A stretch of 64,000 nucleotides of DNA from assembly GCA_031841125.1 (NCBI GenBank), contig CM063112.1:10628603-10692602 (forward strand), written 5' to 3'. Each line of letters begins with the position of its first letter. Position 1 is the first letter of the stretch. The DNA is from Acanthococcus lagerstroemiae (Eukaryota > Arthropoda > Insecta > Hemiptera > Eriococcidae). Below are positions 33,026-44,743 of this stretch, one piece after another. The notes below the pieces were generated by a model. It saw only the letters and a list, made by a program, of their open reading frames with translations. It was not told the origin of the DNA and made no database searches. The position numbers and the translations under genes were made by a program.

Positions 33026-33650
33026 GCAGGTTAGTCGGGGTGGTTTACCAGTGATTTCCTCACGGTTTTGTTGCGTTAGAATCTTCCTTCTCTGTGTCGA
33101 AGAGTGTGTAGCCACAGTACGCTTACTAGCCACGTGTTTCACGACGGTGAGTAAGCTGGCCACGACGTGCACACGACAGTATCAGTTTTTTTGATCTGGT
33201 GGTAACACGCCCAGCGATTGTGATACCTTGTGTGGTGAAGGTTCGGTATGACGGTCTCGCACCGTACACCTCGCTTCGCACTAATCTAAATTTGGGGGTT
33301 AGTTCCCTGATCGTGCGATTAACTCCAACACGACTGGCACAGACTCAAGCGTTAACCGTCCGTCGAGCGAGAGGATGACACGAGGGAGGGAGGGGGAGAG
33401 GGAGGGAGGAGAGAGAGAGACAAAGAAAGAAAAGAATGATAACATCAGAAATTAGTTCGGTTCACTTCGTCGTTCATTCTATTTAATTTACATTATATAC
33501 AACTTGCTCAGGAGTTTATTAGTGAGTATTAATCGCATTTCGCGAGGACGCGCTAAGTTTCCACCTCGATTGATACTGTAGTCGCTGTGTTCGCTAGGAT
33601 GTTGATGGGAGTATTCAGACATCACTAGCTTTCCGGCGTTGGTGGGACTG
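33026..33650 (-). repeat. SINE family 2, copy A (interrupted)
   Basis: 33026-33245 matches 35051-35265 (GGTTTTGTTGCGTT, CTTACTAGCCACGTGTT, ACGACAGTATCAGT, GATCTGGTGGTAACACG), and 33561-33650 matches 35286-35350 (CCACCTCGA.TGATACT, GTCGCT.TGTTCGCT, CCGGCGTTGGTGG). The roughly 300 bp between them (33246-33560), with GA-rich runs at 33380-33420, is absent from copy B. The tRNA-like head is not adjacent here. Confidence 0.65.
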
Positions 33651-35050
33651 CCAAGTGGGCCCGTTACTACTTGGTCGCATAGTGACTATATGGCCCTCAG
33701 AGATTTCAAGTTTCATCTGTGTCGACCAGCGACGAAGAGCGATACAGCGGTTTGAAGGCAAACATCTACATTTGGGTGGCCTCGTTATTTTCGCTTATCG
33801 GAAATTCCTCGGGTTCCCCCATCAAAAAAACATTTACGTAAGGTTTCAGATCGACCGGATTGAAGGTACCATAGCCATAAAACCCACCCCGTTCTTATCG
33901 GGAAAATACACGGAGTTCTGACTTTTTGAAGTGAAAGCTAGGTAGTTTCGCTCCCTGGCCGTTTCGCGGCCCAACCCCCAATGGCGGTCTCCTGTTCAGC
34001 GCTACGCGCCATTGAACCACTAAACCAGATATTTATAAGCACTGGTCATTGATGCGATAATCGAAAGGGTCGTTTCCGGGGCTAGGGGTGTGGTGTCTGG
34101 GGAGCTTATTTAGCATGTGTGCATCGCCATACGCTCCACGAATGGGGGAAATCATTGCTAGGAAACATTACGATTACAAAACTGATGATGATATCATAGC
34201 CAGCTAGAGACACCAATATCGACTAAACATTGACTCGATGTCGATGTTCATGTGTAGTTGATTCTGAGTAGATTACCAAGTCGACTCAAAATCGACAGCA
34301 ATACCAAGTCAAATTTGTGTCAGCCCTTTCATAGATTTTCAAGGGCTTTTACGTGGGCCAGAATATGTTCTTATTTTAAGTGCCGTGCCCGTTGCCGGAT
34401 ACAGACGGATCGCGGTTCTTGACGCGCGTCTCTCCTAGCACATGATGTCTACGGAAATGTGTGTGGTGGGACGTATGGCGATGCACGCATGCCAAAGTGG
34501 CCCCTATGACACCGCACCCCCGGCCACAGGAACTACCCTTTCGAGCGATGTCTACGGAAATGGAAAAGTAAAAATGAAATACTTTTTCAGACCCCTTTGC
34601 ACGACCGTAACTGACATATTTTCCATGCTTTCCTCGAGTGTGCAAATCATTTTTTTTTCAATCATCTTATCCCCTTTACCCCACCTCCTTTTTTGCTCCC
34701 AACCCTCTCCTCCTGGTGAATATAAATCCTGCGCTACACTTTTTAATGACCGATCATAGGAATGGCAAAAAAATTAAAAATTATTTTTAAGCGTTGGAAA
34801 CAAATTCATTATCTGTAAAATAAATTTACGAGTGACTTGGAATTTTTGGAAGGAAACTAAAAGGAACAAATAACTTGGAATGGGATTTTGGAATTAAGGT
34901 TTTAGACTCGTGTGGTTTTAAAAATATGTAGTAACAAAAATGAAGGTCTTTTCATTTTTTTAAAATTTCAGCACTTTTCAGGACTTTTAGGACCTACTTT
35001 CAAAATTTTCAGGACTTGAAGGACTTTTCAGCACATGTAGATAGCCTGTA
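33651..35050. other. No gene recognised
   Basis: Minus-strand 34030-33950 has a tRNA-like look (GGTTTAGTGGTTCAATGGCG ... GGGGGTTGGGCC), possibly a decayed SINE head. The rest is unassigned. Confidence 0.35.
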
Positions 35051-35421
35051 GCAGGTTAGTCGGGGTAGTTTGCCATAGCTTTCCCCACGGTTTTGTTGCG
35101 TTCGAGTTTCCCTTCTCTGTGCCAAAGAGTGTGCAGCCACAGTTCGCTTACTAGCCACGTGTTCCACGACGTTGAGTGAGCTAGCCACGACGTGAACACG
35201 ACAGTATCAGTCTTTCAGATCTGGTGGTAACACGGCCTGCGATTTTAGTGCCTTGTTCGTTCGAACTGACGGGGGGCTACAGGGCACTATCTTCCACCTC
35301 GAGTGATACTTTAGAGTCGCTATGTTCGCTGGTTTTTTCCGGCGTTGGTGGAATTCAAACCCAAGACGCAAAGATTGCGAAGCGGGCACGTCAACACTCA
35401 GCCATACAGCGACTCAAAATT
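35051..35421 (-). repeat. SINE family 2, copy B, with tRNA-like head
   Basis: Read on the minus strand from about 35421: TCGCTGTATGGCTGAGTGTT gives an A-box (TGGCTGAGTG), an anticodon-like region (GCTTCGCAATC) follows, then a B-box GGGTTTGAATTCC. This is the internal RNA polymerase III promoter layout. The body, ending at about 35051 (CCCCGACTAACCTGC), is shared with copy A. Confidence 0.65.
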
Positions 35422-36229
35422 GATTGATTAGGTTCTGGAAAAAAAAAATAGTCCAAAACAAACGGGAGATCCAAATTGGCACCACTCCCTCTACATATTT
35501 AGAAATTGCAGTTCCGAGTTCTAGAAACACTGAAATCTTCTACCTCGTGCTTCTCCCCTCCTTCTGCTTTGCGAACAATCGCATTACTGTATTTCTCTTG
35601 GAAATAGGTGCTCTAAAAAGAGAATAGTTAGATTCGCACACTAAGCGAGACGTAAATTGTAATAAAATCAGTACTATTGTATCAAACCATGCTTGAGCCT
35701 GTTACGCATGCTCGATTTTGTACTCGTCCTACCAGAAAATTTAAACTGGATGACGTTTCGATCAACTATTTAACGACAAATTTAGATAAACATGTTAAAT
35801 ACGTCGTTGAAAATAAAAGAATTGACAGGATTTTGAAGAGGGTCTATAATCACCTGTTCAGCAAAGCAGTAGAGATGAATAAATTTTGAAAAATATGGAT
35901 GCCCTTTTTGTTCACCGGTGCGGTGATCCAGTCGAACATGACTCCTAGGATCACGGTCGTGTGGGGTTAGGAAACTTTTTAACATTTGCAATCTTCAAAA
36001 CAGAAAAATTTTGGCGATTTTTATTTTTCAATTTTTTCCAAGTCCCATGCACGTACTCGGTGATTCCGACTACGTGTGACTGGGTCCTTAGTTAACTTCC
36101 GAAAAGTCAAAGTTTTCTAAGTTCGAGCCCGGGATTTGGTCCGCGCCGAGAGGAGCCCTAAATTAAGGGACGGAGGACTACACCGCGTTCGTCACAGGCT
36201 CCGGCCCAGAAGGACGCGGACATGGTCAT
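35422..36229. other. No gene recognised
   Basis: AT-rich to about 36110, then GC-rich sequence that probably belongs to the 5' part of the R1-like element. Confidence 0.4.
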
Positions 36230-37257
36230 AGAAGCGAGTGTGCAGGCGGGACGAAGGAAGGGGTCGCGTACGCCGCGAATTCCGCTATCGATGTCTGTTC
36301 GACACCTTTCGTTGACGACCACATTGTGTGCGTGGATTTGCGGTTGGGTTTCCGGAGGGCATCTGTGGTTTCGGCGTACCTACAATTTAGCGACCCCATT
36401 GAACTGTACTCGGCGCGTCTAGCCGGAATCCTTCACGGGGTGCCGGACGGGCGCGTCTTGCTCGGTATGGACGCTGACGCGAGGTCGACTCTTTAGCACG
36501 AGCCGCTCGCGGATGCGAAGGACTTGATGATGGAAGAATTCATCGCCGCCGAAGATTTATGCGTCGTGAATGTGCCATCAGGCCTAACGACACACCACGG
36601 CGAAAACGAGAACGACGCCGGACATCACATCGACGTGACCCTCACCACGCAGGTGCTTGCGAGGTCGGTGAGTCGGTGGCGCGTTAGAGACTGCATGATG
36701 TCCGACCACAGGCTCATCATGTACAAGCTGGGGGCGAGTAGCGTGGCTCCCGGAGGGCAGACGACCCTGCGACGTTATAACCTGAAAAAGGCGGATTAGG
36801 GAGCTTACAAGAATAATCCCCTGACCGAGAAAGATGCCTGCCGCCAAGCGGTAGATTGCGCTGTTGAACAAGGGGCCCGGAAGTTTGTCGGTGCTCTCCA
36901 GCGCCCGCGAGACACACTCCCTGGTGGTCCGATGAGATAGCCGTGGCGAAGAAGGCCGCGCTGATAGCCCGCGCGCCGTTATCAACGGTGCCGAAATAAC
37001 GAGAATAGAAGGCTACTCCTGCAGGAGGAATCGCGGTCGGCGAAAAATCGTCTGAACTACCTGATCAGGGAGCGCCAAGGAGACATCTTGGCGCTCCTTC
37101 GTTCACGGGAGTTTGAGAGAGGACCCCTTGGGGTCTCTGGTATAGAGTAGCCTCGGCAAAATTGCATCCACGAGTGATTCCCGCCCATCTCCACCACGAG
37201 GCACGAATCATGACTATGGAAGAGTCAGCCAGAACGATGCTACACGCACTGGTCCCG
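36230..37257 (+). pseudogene. R1-like LINE, endonuclease part (left of inversion)
   Basis: GC-rich, unlike its surroundings. One frame reads CVDLRLGFRRASVVSAYLQF, then DPIELYSARLAGILHGVPDG and RVLLGMDADARSTL with an in-frame stop (about 36320-36500). It continues MMEEFIAAEDLCVVNVPSGL, HHIDVTLTTQ and WRVRDCMMSDHRLIMYKLG (36530-36735). These are the R1-clade AP-endonuclease motifs (GMDANARS.LWH, DVTL, W.V....SDHR). The linker before RT continues to 37257, where the coding sense breaks off at an inversion junction. Several frame breaks are present. Confidence 0.8.
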
Positions 37258-37789
37258 TGATGTCCCGGAACAAGCCCACCATGTACTTATGCGGGAGTTC
37301 ACGGACTCCGTTCATAAGGCAGTGCACCGCGTCTTCGGTGCTACGACCCGCAACAAACCCGAATTGACGGCCGTCGAGCCATTGGTTGGCCGTCATCAAG
37401 GCCCCGAGGCGTGACACCATAATGCCTTCCGGCCACCTCCCAAGAGTGGGAAATTGGCTGATCGGTCTGTACGCCGATTTCTGTTTCTGATCTACGCCCG
37501 GTCCCTTTAGAATTGGGCACAGCTCGGACACCTTCCAGCTGTCCGGAAAGGTGGCCTTGGCGAGGCATTTATTGAACAAGCCAACGAAGGCTTCCGGCAT
37601 CACCGCCCAAGCAGCTCGCAGCATCTCGACCGGAATGCAGTCCGGGCCGGGAGCTTGTCCCGTTTTCATCCGCCTAAGAGCACGTCGCGCCTCCTCGGTG
37701 GTTATGATAGCCACGGGCGAGTCCAACCGCGCGTCATCAATTTGCGTCCCGTTTGCACGGGCATCGGCCGCGAGCCCGTCGGTCTCAGA
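37258..37789 (-). pseudogene. R1-like LINE, first half of RT, inverted in place
   Basis: The minus strand is open across the whole segment: TTEEARRALRRMKTGQAPGP, DCIPVEMLRAAW, FPDSWKVSELCPILKGPGV, AYRPISQFPTLGRWPEGIMV, QFGFVAGRSTEDAVHCLMN and KYMVGLFRDITG. The next expected R1 motif, GAFDNASW, is found on the plus strand at 37791 onward. The segment ends match the flanks base for base: CCCG (37254-37257) lies on the left and CGGG (37790-37793) on the right. Reversing 37258-37789 would make the frame continuous at both junctions with no base gained or lost. Confidence 0.85.
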
Positions 37790-39300
37790 CGGGTGCATTT
37801 GACAACGCAAGCTGGCCTCAGATCCTCGCCGAAATCGAGGACACTCAAGATCGTCATTGGTTGGACCTGTTTCGAGACTATTTTCGCAACAGGTACGAAC
37901 AGATCACGATGAATTGGGGCTTAATTCGTAAGAGGTTGGACAGGGGATGCCCGCAGGGGTCGAAGATCTGCCCCGTCGGGTGGAAGATCCTGTTCAACGG
38001 CTTCGTCAACCAGGAGTGGCCGAGCGACGTGCGCATCATTGCGTACGCCAACGACGCCGCGCTTCTCCTGGACGCCGATAGCCGCAACGCCTTAGAGAAG
38101 AAGGCAATAAGGAGGCTGATACGAGATGGTCTGAAACTTTCTGCCAAGAAGACCGTAGCCCTGATGCTAAGACTGACGGCCAAGAGATCGGGCACAGGGA
38201 AGCGAAAGCCAGAGGACTACCGGCCGGCGACCATAAGGTTGGTGGGCCAGTTAATCCAAGTGCACACCATCGAATGAGGCTCCCCGGCGACTAAGCACCC
38301 CGGCTAGTCCAGATGGACTAGGGCGTGTCATCTAAAGTCGGCTGCCTCATCTACAACGCTACGGTGGAGTCGATCACTCTGTACGCTGCGGGCATGTTCG
38401 CGTGCCGTCCTCAAAAACACAACGGGCTCGCGGAGAGTCCGGACAGGGCGCAGAGACCCGTGCTCCTGTCCCGCTGCAAGACGTACAGGACAACTCCCGT
38501 ACTTTGTGTGATCGTCCAGCACATCAAGGCGAGAGAGCGCGCCGCGCTCTACCGCCTGCGCGGTGGCGAGCTGGTCTCCTGGGGGACGACGGAGCTGCAA
38601 CCGCCGGCTGACGGCAAAAGCCGAGACGCATTGAAAGAGCGTGTACGGAACTACGCCGTAAGGGAATGGCAGCTGGAGTGGGACGCGTCCGGCAACGGGC
38701 GCTGAACGCACCAGATCCTTCCCGATGTCGGTCGGTGTCTGGAGATGCGCTGGTTCAGGCCATCCAAGTATCTCACTCGGCTGCTTACCGGGCATGGTCC
38801 ATTCGGGGCGTACTTCGAGCGCTTCAGTCTGAGGGACCCTGATCCATGCGACTGCGGGGAAGTGGGCGTGACGCCTGCTCACCTTTTTGATATCTGCCCA
38901 CTTCACAGTGACCGGAGACGCCGAGTCATGTCCGAGCTGCGGGAGTTGGCCGTGGCGCGTGACTAATCCCATGTGGACTGGTTTGCGGGCCTGGCAACCT
39001 ACCAGCTGCTCTCGCGGCACGCCGAAGACATCTTTCGCCCTCTTGGGAGGGGGGGGGGGGTCAACCAGAAGTACGGTCAGTCCGGCGTAGACCGTAAGAC
39101 CGCCAAAGAGGCCAGGGCGGTCGTTAAATTTAAGGAACCCTCGAGGTTTTAACTTACAAGCCCTGTCCCCGTCGCTGTGGTCTGGAGCCTAAAAAAATAG
39201 ACGAAGAAATAGGCTATGGGAGGTGATGTGGGTGTATAAAGGCAGACAGGGAACACCCGAGTTGGCGGAGGGATCGAACACCTCATAGCCATAATAAAAT
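37790..39300 (+). pseudogene. R1-like LINE, second half of RT, zinc-knuckle tail and 3' UTR
   Basis: Starts with GAFDNASWPQILAEIEDTQD, then RGCPQGSKICPVGWKILFN, IIAYANDAALLLDAD (the catalytic YADD reads YAND) and KLSAKKTVALMLRL. After a frame break, 38325-38705 gives NATVESITLYAAGMFA and REWQLEWDASGNGR. The knuckle-type C-terminus is YLTRLLTGHGPFGAYFERF, then CDCGEVGVTPAHLFDICPLH (about 38765-38910). R1-clade elements target specific sites in rDNA or other repeats; no such target is visible here. A 3' UTR of about 170 bp ends near AATAAAATCAGTA. Confidence 0.82.
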
Positions 39301-39310
39301 CAGTACATTG

Positions 39311-39728
39311 ACCAACGACTCCGGGTCATGTCTGAGCTGCGGAAGCTGGCCGGTGAGGCGGCCGTGGCGCGTGGCTGGTCCCATGTGGACTGGTTCGCGT
39401 GTCCGGCCACCTTCCGACTGCTCTCGCGGCACACCGCAGATAACCTCCGCCCCCTCATGGGGGCGGCATCAACCGGGCGGTCAGTCCGGCGTAGACCGTA
39501 AAACCGTCAAAGAGGCCAGGGTGGTTGCTAAATTGATATGGTCACTGGAGTTAGATTTTCTACAAGCCCGAATCTTTCACTGTGATTAGAGCCTAAAATG
39601 ATAGGCGAAGAAACGGGCACTCGGGGGTGATGTGGCTGTATAAAGTTGGATATCAGGGAACAGCCGGGATGGTGAAGGGACAAACACACGCCCTTAGAAG
39701 TGTAATGGAATAAATGAATAAATAAGAT
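39311..39728 (+). repeat. Second, truncated 3' end of the same R1-like family
   Basis: Matches 38920-39300: GAGCTGCGG, TCCCATGTGGACTGGTT, CTGCTCTCGCGGCAC and GGTCAGTCCGGCGTAGACCG in the same order. It ends in AATAAATGAATAAATAAG. Immediately downstream of the first copy, so the two 3' ends are in tandem. Confidence 0.8.
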
Positions 39729-42435
39729 CGTAAATAAATTCAGGGGTGAAAACCACCTAACAAACACCTATTTATTTTCCGCTCCCCTCCCCCCTCGCAC
39801 TTCCCGGCACGAACTATGCACGTATTTGCGATCATTACAGCGGAGAAGAAGGACTGAGGCAACGGCGGGGGGCGACGCGACCACGAGGTCAGATTTAACC
39901 TGCGTCCACAAATGCCACCAGGTCTGTTTGCTGAGCGTCGAGGTGCCGGCAAACCCGAAAGGTCCGAGCGCGCTAAATATGCCGCTCCGCACGGCCCGCA
40001 CATACGGTCGACGCCCTCTCTCGACGTCGAGAGCGACACGGGCCCACGGAGCGAGTCGACGTCCAGTTAAAACGTCGCCGATTTAGGCTCGCGACTTTAA
40101 TTAAAATTCGTTTCCTGATCGCTTCGCCCTCTGCCGCGTTCGGCCGTAGCCCCGCGTGGCGTATCGCGGCAGCGAGGAGCAAAACAAATACGCGCTCGCG
40201 CCGGCCCACGCCACCAAACAAAAAATAAACGCCCGTGTTTGCCGAAATAATCGAGCCAAAAAATTATTACACCGCGCCCGCCAAATCCGAAAGGTAAATA
40301 TAATAAAGATAACGACGCGCGAATACAGGACACGCGCGGCACGCCGAACGCGGTGACGCGGGGAGGGGGGCGGTGCTCGCTATCGGGAAATAAGAAAGTT
40401 TATCGGGTCGTTTTTTTCGACACAAAAGTACAATATAAAAGCCGGCCGTGTTCGCCTGAAATTCCGTACCGCCGAATCGAAAAACGATATACGCTGGAAC
40501 GTGCGTACGAGGTCCGCGCTGGAGGCCACTCCAGCGCTCCGGCACTTCAGAGCTTTCGTACTGCCGCTTCGCGCTCACACACGAGCTGTACGAGTGAAAT
40601 TGAATTTTCTCCACACGATACCCGGAACCCCGAAAAGACTCGTTCACTTTGCCCGGCTGCCCCATCGGGGTGCGGCGGTGCCACTGGCAGGCATTCAAGA
40701 ACCTCCACGGCTGGAGTGGTTGGCGCTGCGGCAGAAACGCGGCAAAGTGTTCGGCTCGGCTTCGCAAATAAAACGGACGTACGCGATATAATTTACGAGG
40801 CTAATTCGATTCGCTCCGCGGGTGTTGTCGCTACAAGTGGAACGGAAAATTTAGAGCAGAAACGTCGCATCTACACGGGCACTTTTATTTACAGCCCTTT
40901 TCCTCGTTGCCGGCGACTTCGTTACCATAAATAGCGCGTCGCGCGCCCAATTTTGAGGCAGATACGCGATGGAGATGTCCGGCCAACTCGAATGCGAAGT
41001 TTCGCAGTCACCATCTCCGGGTGCCGACTGCATATTATGCAAAACCACTACACACAGGTCCAGCGGGGAGGCTCGAAAAATTGAGAATTGAGTACAAGGA
41101 CGCACTGAGTGACCTTTACGGAACCGAGGTAGGGCGATTTATTCCAGCTAGGGGAGGGTTAAAAATAATCCTCCTGTCATTCATCAACAGAGAGGCCATA
41201 ACGGCGGAAAAACATAACTTCGATCTTTCCTCAGAGGTATCGAATTTTACAAACAGGAAGAATGATAATAACCTCTCAACACGCTCCTCTACGTCCCTAC
41301 TTACCCATGTGTGGGAATCTTTTGCCTCAAATAATCGCACCCTTTAGATATCACCCTTGTAAATTTATGTTTAGTGGTTTTTTTTGGGGGGGCCTTGGGA
41401 AGCATTTTGACAACTTTGAGTGCTTCTCATAAAAATACGATCCAGAAGCCTGCAGATCGTAGTCACTGGCGCATGTGATAGCACGATTTCCAAAAATTCC
41501 ATAGACAAGGAAATTCTTGAAGCTGTCTCGTCCATAGTCATCTACACGTGCTTTCGCCATAGACAACATGTCTATTGTCGTGAACAAAAGTCGTCCCTCC
41601 CCCAAAATTTTAAAGCTCCTGCTCTGTAAATTCGGTGAATATTCTCTACCACATAATATAATCTCAGTATTATGGTGGGGGGGGGGGTTTCGTGCGGTGG
41701 TGTGTTGATTTAATTGATAGCTTGGTAGATCGGATTGACGAGACCGATTCGGTGCGATCGAGATGCGGTACCGCGGATTGCGGACCAGCGTCGGCTTCCT
41801 TGAAAGATTTGACCGAGACGTAAGAGTGAGAAAGATACGTTTTATTGACCTTTTTTGACATGATATTACGTTGTTACGAAAATATGATCACTCTACTGAT
41901 ACAACACTTGCACACTTAGCCACTAGGCATTTATGCATTCGACACTACAGAGTAATAACAACACGTTGGATTTGTAAGTCCGAAAAAGTACCAGTCAGAA
42001 GATGAAGCACCACCTGACTTTAGGAGAGGAAGACCAAGACCAAGATTGAGTTTCGGTGGAGAGATTATATACTGATGCTCGATATGTTTGATGATGGTGT
42101 CCCCGCCTAAGAGGAATGACCATTATAGGGGGAGTCGGGCTGCGGAACATGTTGTTGACTGTTTTAGAGACTCGGCACGTATAGGCCATGCGACGGAAGC
42201 TATACTTTTAATTGGAGATGTAGGTACGCGATATAGACATAGACAATGCACTGTTTCCTACGAATTCTTCTGTTTTCGGAGTACGGCACGTGTAGGTAGA
42301 TCGTCGAAACAAGGAATGTTCGGTAACCGGATTTTCGGGATTATTTTCGCGGTAGAGCTTTTGATCTGAACAAAACGTTCGAGTTCTCGGAACTGAAAAA
42401 TTTGCGGAAGAGTCTAAAATTGAAACTTTAACTAG
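39729..42435. other. CpG-rich region without recognised gene
   Basis: 39780-41100 is GC- and CpG-rich with long overlapping open frames (e.g. plus 40353-40934), but has no known motif, no splice support and biased composition. G-runs occur at 41386-41393 and 41681-41688. A minus-strand open stretch at 41670-41861 (HLDRTESVSSIRSTKLSIKS) is unassigned. Confidence 0.4.
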
Positions 42436-42659
42436 AGGGGTCTGGTGGCCGAGTGAATAGCGCGCTGGTCTCAGAATCCGGAGGTTGCGGGTTCGAGCCC
42501 ACGTAGAAACTCGCTACATTTCGACCTAGGCCAGGTTTTCGGCAAGAAGTGAAGAGGGCTAAGACAGCCCTAATAGCCTCCCGGACGTCTCCGAGGTAAT
42601 GCTCGAAAGGGCGGATTCCAGGGCTTGGATTGAGAGCAAATACTTAGAAAAGAGAGAGG
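42436..42659 (+). mobile_element. SINE-1, copy a (tRNA-derived)
   Basis: Begins AGGGGTCTGGTGGCCGAGTG (A-box TGGCCGAGTG); the B-box is GGGTTCGAGCCC at about 42488-42500. The body is TACATTTCGACCTAGGCC, GGGCTAAGACAGCCCTAA, GCTCGAAAGGGCGGATTCCA and the end is TTAGAAAAGAG. Copies b and c (50678-50894 minus, 63771-63993 plus) share every block. Confidence 0.85.
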
Positions 42660-42690
42660 TATTCATGAGCCATAACAAATTCCAAATTCA

Positions 42691-43117
42691 ATGACTGAAG
42701 AAGACTCATCATACAAAGGGCACAGAATAAGTACCTCAAAACGATAGCAAATGCGTGCCGATATACAAGGATGGAGGATCTGCACCGAGACCTGCATATT
42801 CCAGATGTCAAAACTACAGTGCAGGCTTTTGCCGAGAAACATGAGAAGAGACTACACAAGCATTCCAACCCCGAAGCCCTGAACCTGCTGTTATATGCAG
42901 AAGATAGGAGGAGACTAAGACGCAGCAAACCCAGTGATCTAGTCTAACGGCACCTTAATGTAAAGGCAAGAACGGACTCAATGGAGAAGGATAGTTGCTT
43001 TTCGTGAAAAATTCGACTTAATAGTAGTAATAATTTAGATTGTTTGATATAAGATAAATCTAAGATTGTACTAGAATTGAGAGAGAAAAGAAAAGAAGAA
43101 AAAAAATGACTGAAGAA
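42691..43117 (+). pseudogene. 5'-truncated Jockey-like LINE with 12-bp target duplication
   Basis: ATGACTGAAGAA at 42691-42702 recurs at 43106-43117 after an A-rich tail. Between them one frame reads QNKYLKTIANACRYTRMEDL, HRDLHIPDVKTTVQAFAEKH and RLHKHSNPEALNLLL, then RRRLRRSKPSDLV and a stop at 42945. This is the C-terminus of Jockey-clade ORF2 (QNK.LR.I..AP...N..IH.DL.I..V, then RL..H.N, then RR..P.DL). A 3' UTR of about 160 bp follows. The insertion lies about 30 bp downstream of SINE-1 copy a. Only the last 85 codons were copied, a typical incomplete reverse transcription. Confidence 0.85.
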
Positions 43118-43329
43118 AACCTAACTTTGTGATCCAGGGTTAACAAACTGTTATTATTGAGTCTTGAATATTCTAAGATTCCATGTTGAAGACTTAGTAC
43201 GGTGGACTTGAGATGATGTATATCAACAATAGGAAACATCGATTTGCCCGTTCCTTAACATCACAATGTTATATTTTATGCGCTAATTGGTGACTATTGT
43301 TGATATGCATACATAATCCGAGGTCAACT

Positions 43330-43345
43330 CAGTGGCGGCTTGTGA
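43330..43345 (+). repeat. Possible hAT terminal inverted repeat
   Basis: CAGTGGCGGCTTGTGA is the kind of terminus seen on ZMYM1/hAT-like elements. It lies about 170 bp from the transposase C-terminus. No matching right end or 8-bp duplication was found. Confidence 0.4.
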
Positions 43346-43515
43346 AAATTTTGATAGGCGGTTCACTTACAAGATCATGACTTTCAAAAATTAGAATACA
43401 TAACAAAAGTTATAATACACTGATTGAAGTTTATAATGTCAAGAAATGTACAATCTGTTCAATAAGAAAAAATAATTTTGTAAAATCAATTTTAAGCTTT
43501 CCTCCTTTTTTGTAT

Positions 43516-44095
43516 TCAAAGTCCACACGTCTTTCTTTTCTTTTTCTTTTTTGCTGCAAATTTGTCGATTACGCTCTCATTGAAATCTGGCAGATCGCGA
43601 ATCATTCCCTTTTCAATGGACAACATGGCAAGTGCAGATAATCTATCTTCATCCATCATCGTGCTCCTCAGAAAAGTTTTTATTCTTTTTAAAGTGGAAA
43701 AACATCTTTCTGCTTCAACTGATGGCATTGGAATTGTTATCAAAATTTCCAGGAGCTTAATAACCTCACCAAAGCATTCAGTTAAATTATTTTCACGAAA
43801 AAAACAAAGTAGATGTGTGCATTTTGATACAGCTTTGAAGTCATCTCTTTCGTACGTGACACTCAACTCTGTTTTCAATTTTTTACCATCAAGAAAAGTA
43901 TAACTTTTAACTGAATGCCCCAAAACATCATCTGAGAATTTCTTAAAATTTAGAAAAATTTTCAAAACCAAATAAAGCTGTTGCCACCAAATGATCAGCA
44001 AATTTGAATCTCTCTGTCATTTCATTGGTAATGAGATCACAAACATTTTCTGCAGCGGCTCTTTTCAGAACATCTCGATCAGTAATTTACAAATC
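43516..44095 (-). pseudogene. hAT transposase C-terminus (dimerisation domain)
   Basis: Minus-strand frame ending at 43516 reads LTECFGEVIKLLEILITIPM, PSVEAERCFSTLKRIKTFLR, STMMDEDRLSALAMLSIEKG and FNESVIDKFAAKKKKKRK. This is the hAT C-terminal dimerisation domain as found in ZMYM1-like transposases (P.S.AEARCFS.LKRIKT.LRS.M...RLS.LA.L.IE). Upstream, after a frame break at about 43955-43985, ITDRDVLKRAAAENVCDLIT and MTERFKFADHLVATALF continue the family pattern. The DDE core and N-terminal zinc finger are missing. It is 5'-truncated and frameshifted. Confidence 0.85.
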
Positions 44096-44743
44096 TCCAA
44101 TTTTTTTCGCTTTACTCGTCTCTCTAGTTTTCTATACGAACACCCCGAATCACTACATCACTAATTAAACTGGAAAAACAACAAGAACGAGAGTGGCACG
44201 CAGTGCTGCCAGATTTATTCTACCAAAATCCGAAGAACAATCCGGAACGAAAAATCCGGACACAAATGAGATGTCCAAAGGGAAAAGGGATCATTATTGT
44301 AAAAAAATAAATTGCCCCGAGTCTCATAAGTTGAAAAAAATACATTACAACTATTGAAAAAAAAAAGAAAAAAAAAAGTAATGATGAAAAAAAAGTGCAT
44401 TCAAAGTTCAGTTTACTAAAACATAATGATAAAAATATTAGAAATAAAAGGAGATTAATGTTTTTTAATAGGAAATTTCATGGAGAATTCAATTTTATCA
44501 TCAGTTTTACCAAATAATGTACCTAAAATTAAATTAACAGAAAAAGGAAATGCCCTATTAAAAATCACTCGAATCTCGCCCACAACAAATCATTATAAAT
44601 CAAATTGAAGTTAAGAATCTCTGCATACGGGTAACTGAAAATCCTTAACTATTTTGTTTTCATTTTGGAATCATACATAAATCGAAGGCCTAGGAGCATT
44701 TCCCCCATCATATTGAATTTGAATGGAAGCTGAGAAATTAGGA

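Noticed and set aside
40353..40934. 193-codon open frame in CpG-rich DNA
   Set aside because: The opposite strand is open over the same bases, composition lowers stop frequency, and there is no motif or splice evidence.
42436..42520. Possible functional tRNA gene (A- and B-box present)
   Set aside because: The region does not fold as a proper tRNA, continues into a shared 150-bp body and occurs three times, so it is a SINE head.
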